Below are positions 40,006-40,570 of a stretch of 40,570 nucleotides of DNA, piece by piece. Both the position numbers and the translations under genes were made by a program. The stretch spans positions 1 through 40,570 of the forward strand of contig JBBRYP010000040.1 in NCBI GenBank assembly GCA_038237515.1. The letters run 5' to 3'. The stretch is from JBBQDZ01 sp038237515 (lineage in GTDB: Bacteria; Actinomycetota; Thermoleophilia; Gaiellales; Gaiellaceae). The notes under the pieces are model-generated. The model saw only the letters and a list, made by a program, of their open reading frames with translations. It was not told the origin of the DNA and ran no database searches. Each line of letters starts with the position of its first letter. Position 1 is the stretch's first letter.

Positions 40006-40570
40006 CGACCGGGCGTAGGAGACCGCACGAGGTTCCGCAAATCGCTGTCGCCCTCCCTGGAGCACTCGAGTGGCTGCGAAACGACTGGGCCGCGCTCTCG
40101 GCCCGAGCTCCGGACGGCCGCCCAGTCGCCTGGGAGGTCGGAGGAGGAAACGAGGCACGACCTGCCGGGTGGTCTACACAGCGGTCTACCGCGGCCAGGC
40201 ACCCGCTGACGAAGTTCTTCTCCTGGGCGCCGGGTGGCTCGCCCGACCTGGTCGCGGAGGTCCCGGACGCGGGCCTCTGAGCGGCGTCGTCGCCGCCGCC
40301 TACAACGCCAAGGGCGAGCTCCGGGCCGTGGGCGCTCTTGCGGCAACCGCCGACGGCGACGACCCGTCGTGGTCGCAACCTGGGGCGCCGGCACCGTGAA
40401 CCGCTACGTCAACATCGTGCCGGCGCCGCGCTAGCCCGGATCGTTCAACAACCTGGTGGTGCGTCCTTGTGGCGGCGCTGCCCGGACCAGTTGAGCGCGC
40501 GGCGTGCTCTCACGAGCGGACGCTGAGTCGCGTTCGCTCTGCTCGGCAAGGAGTAGGGCGAGCCGAGGAA
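40006..40570. other. Decayed sequence at the right edge, no intact gene
   Basis: No convincing intact gene. On the plus strand three short pieces in successive frames look protein-like: LTKFFSWAPGGSPDLVAEVP (from about 40206), SGVVAAAYNAKGELRAVGAL (from about 40281), and VVVATWGAGTVNRYVNIVPA ending with a stop at 40432-40434. They may be the C-terminal part of one frameshifted, perhaps secreted, beta-rich protein. The last 136 bases hold nothing I recognise. Composition alone supports this, so confidence is low. Confidence 0.3.

Overview
The window is GC-rich throughout, uses many GTG/TTG starts, and packs genes with 4-base GTGA/ATGA stop-start overlaps. It carries Tat-type signal peptides, class III cyclase-like/AAA/TPR regulators, OmpR-type two-component pairs and GlnQ-like and ribose-type importers. 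Together this points to a high-GC actinobacterium; the protein styles are closest to what I know from Thermoleophilia/Gaiellales, but that placement is inference. No rRNA, tRNA, CRISPR array, IS element or prophage was seen.

Layout. 1-2.4 kb: an ABC-2 (DrrAB-like) exporter divergent from a MarR regulator, with a perfect palindrome between them. 2.4-5.6 kb: an L,D-transpeptidase, a phosphoesterase remnant and an ATP-grasp (PGM1-like) gene with a frameshift. 5.6-8.4 kb: a cyclase-like/AAA/TPR regulator with two frameshifts. 8.3-9.3 kb: a small three-gene set (membrane protein, acidic Pro-rich protein, HEPN-like protein). 9.4-12.8 kb: secreted DUF5666-like protein, response regulator and histidine kinase, divergent from an RTX-repeat protein. 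13.2-18 kb: a beta-propeller protein, a small membrane protein, a DJ-1/PfpI protein and a large secreted glycosidase-like protein that seems to lack its catalytic glutamates. 18.1-21.3 kb: a complete polar amino-acid importer. 21.4-24.2 kb: a small secreted protein and a second, deleted cyclase-like/AAA/TPR regulator. 24.2-26.9 kb: a cupin, a SAM methyltransferase and an orphan DNA methyltransferase. 27-30.8 kb: a secreted Cys-containing protein divergent from a second DUF5666-like/response regulator/kinase set. 30.9-36.6 kb: a pilin-like protein, a small orphan protein, an intact 1079-residue cyclase/AAA/TPR regulator and a Gln/Ser-rich secreted protein. 36.8-39.8 kb: a ribose-type importer. 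39.8 kb to the end: decayed sequence including a LuxR-type AAA fragment.

How it fits together. The region is mainly envelope, transport and signalling. The strongest unexpected signal is the duplicated module 'secreted DUF5666-like protein - OmpR-type regulator - kinase', in the same order twice. Both copies are preceded by the same tandem half-site (GYTTRC-N5-GYTTRC, 11-bp period), which looks like a shared response-regulator box. The second theme is decay: five or six genes are broken by single-base shifts or internal deletions, either real pseudogenisation or indel errors in an assembly. Both importers have a GC-rich hairpin directly after the binding-protein gene.
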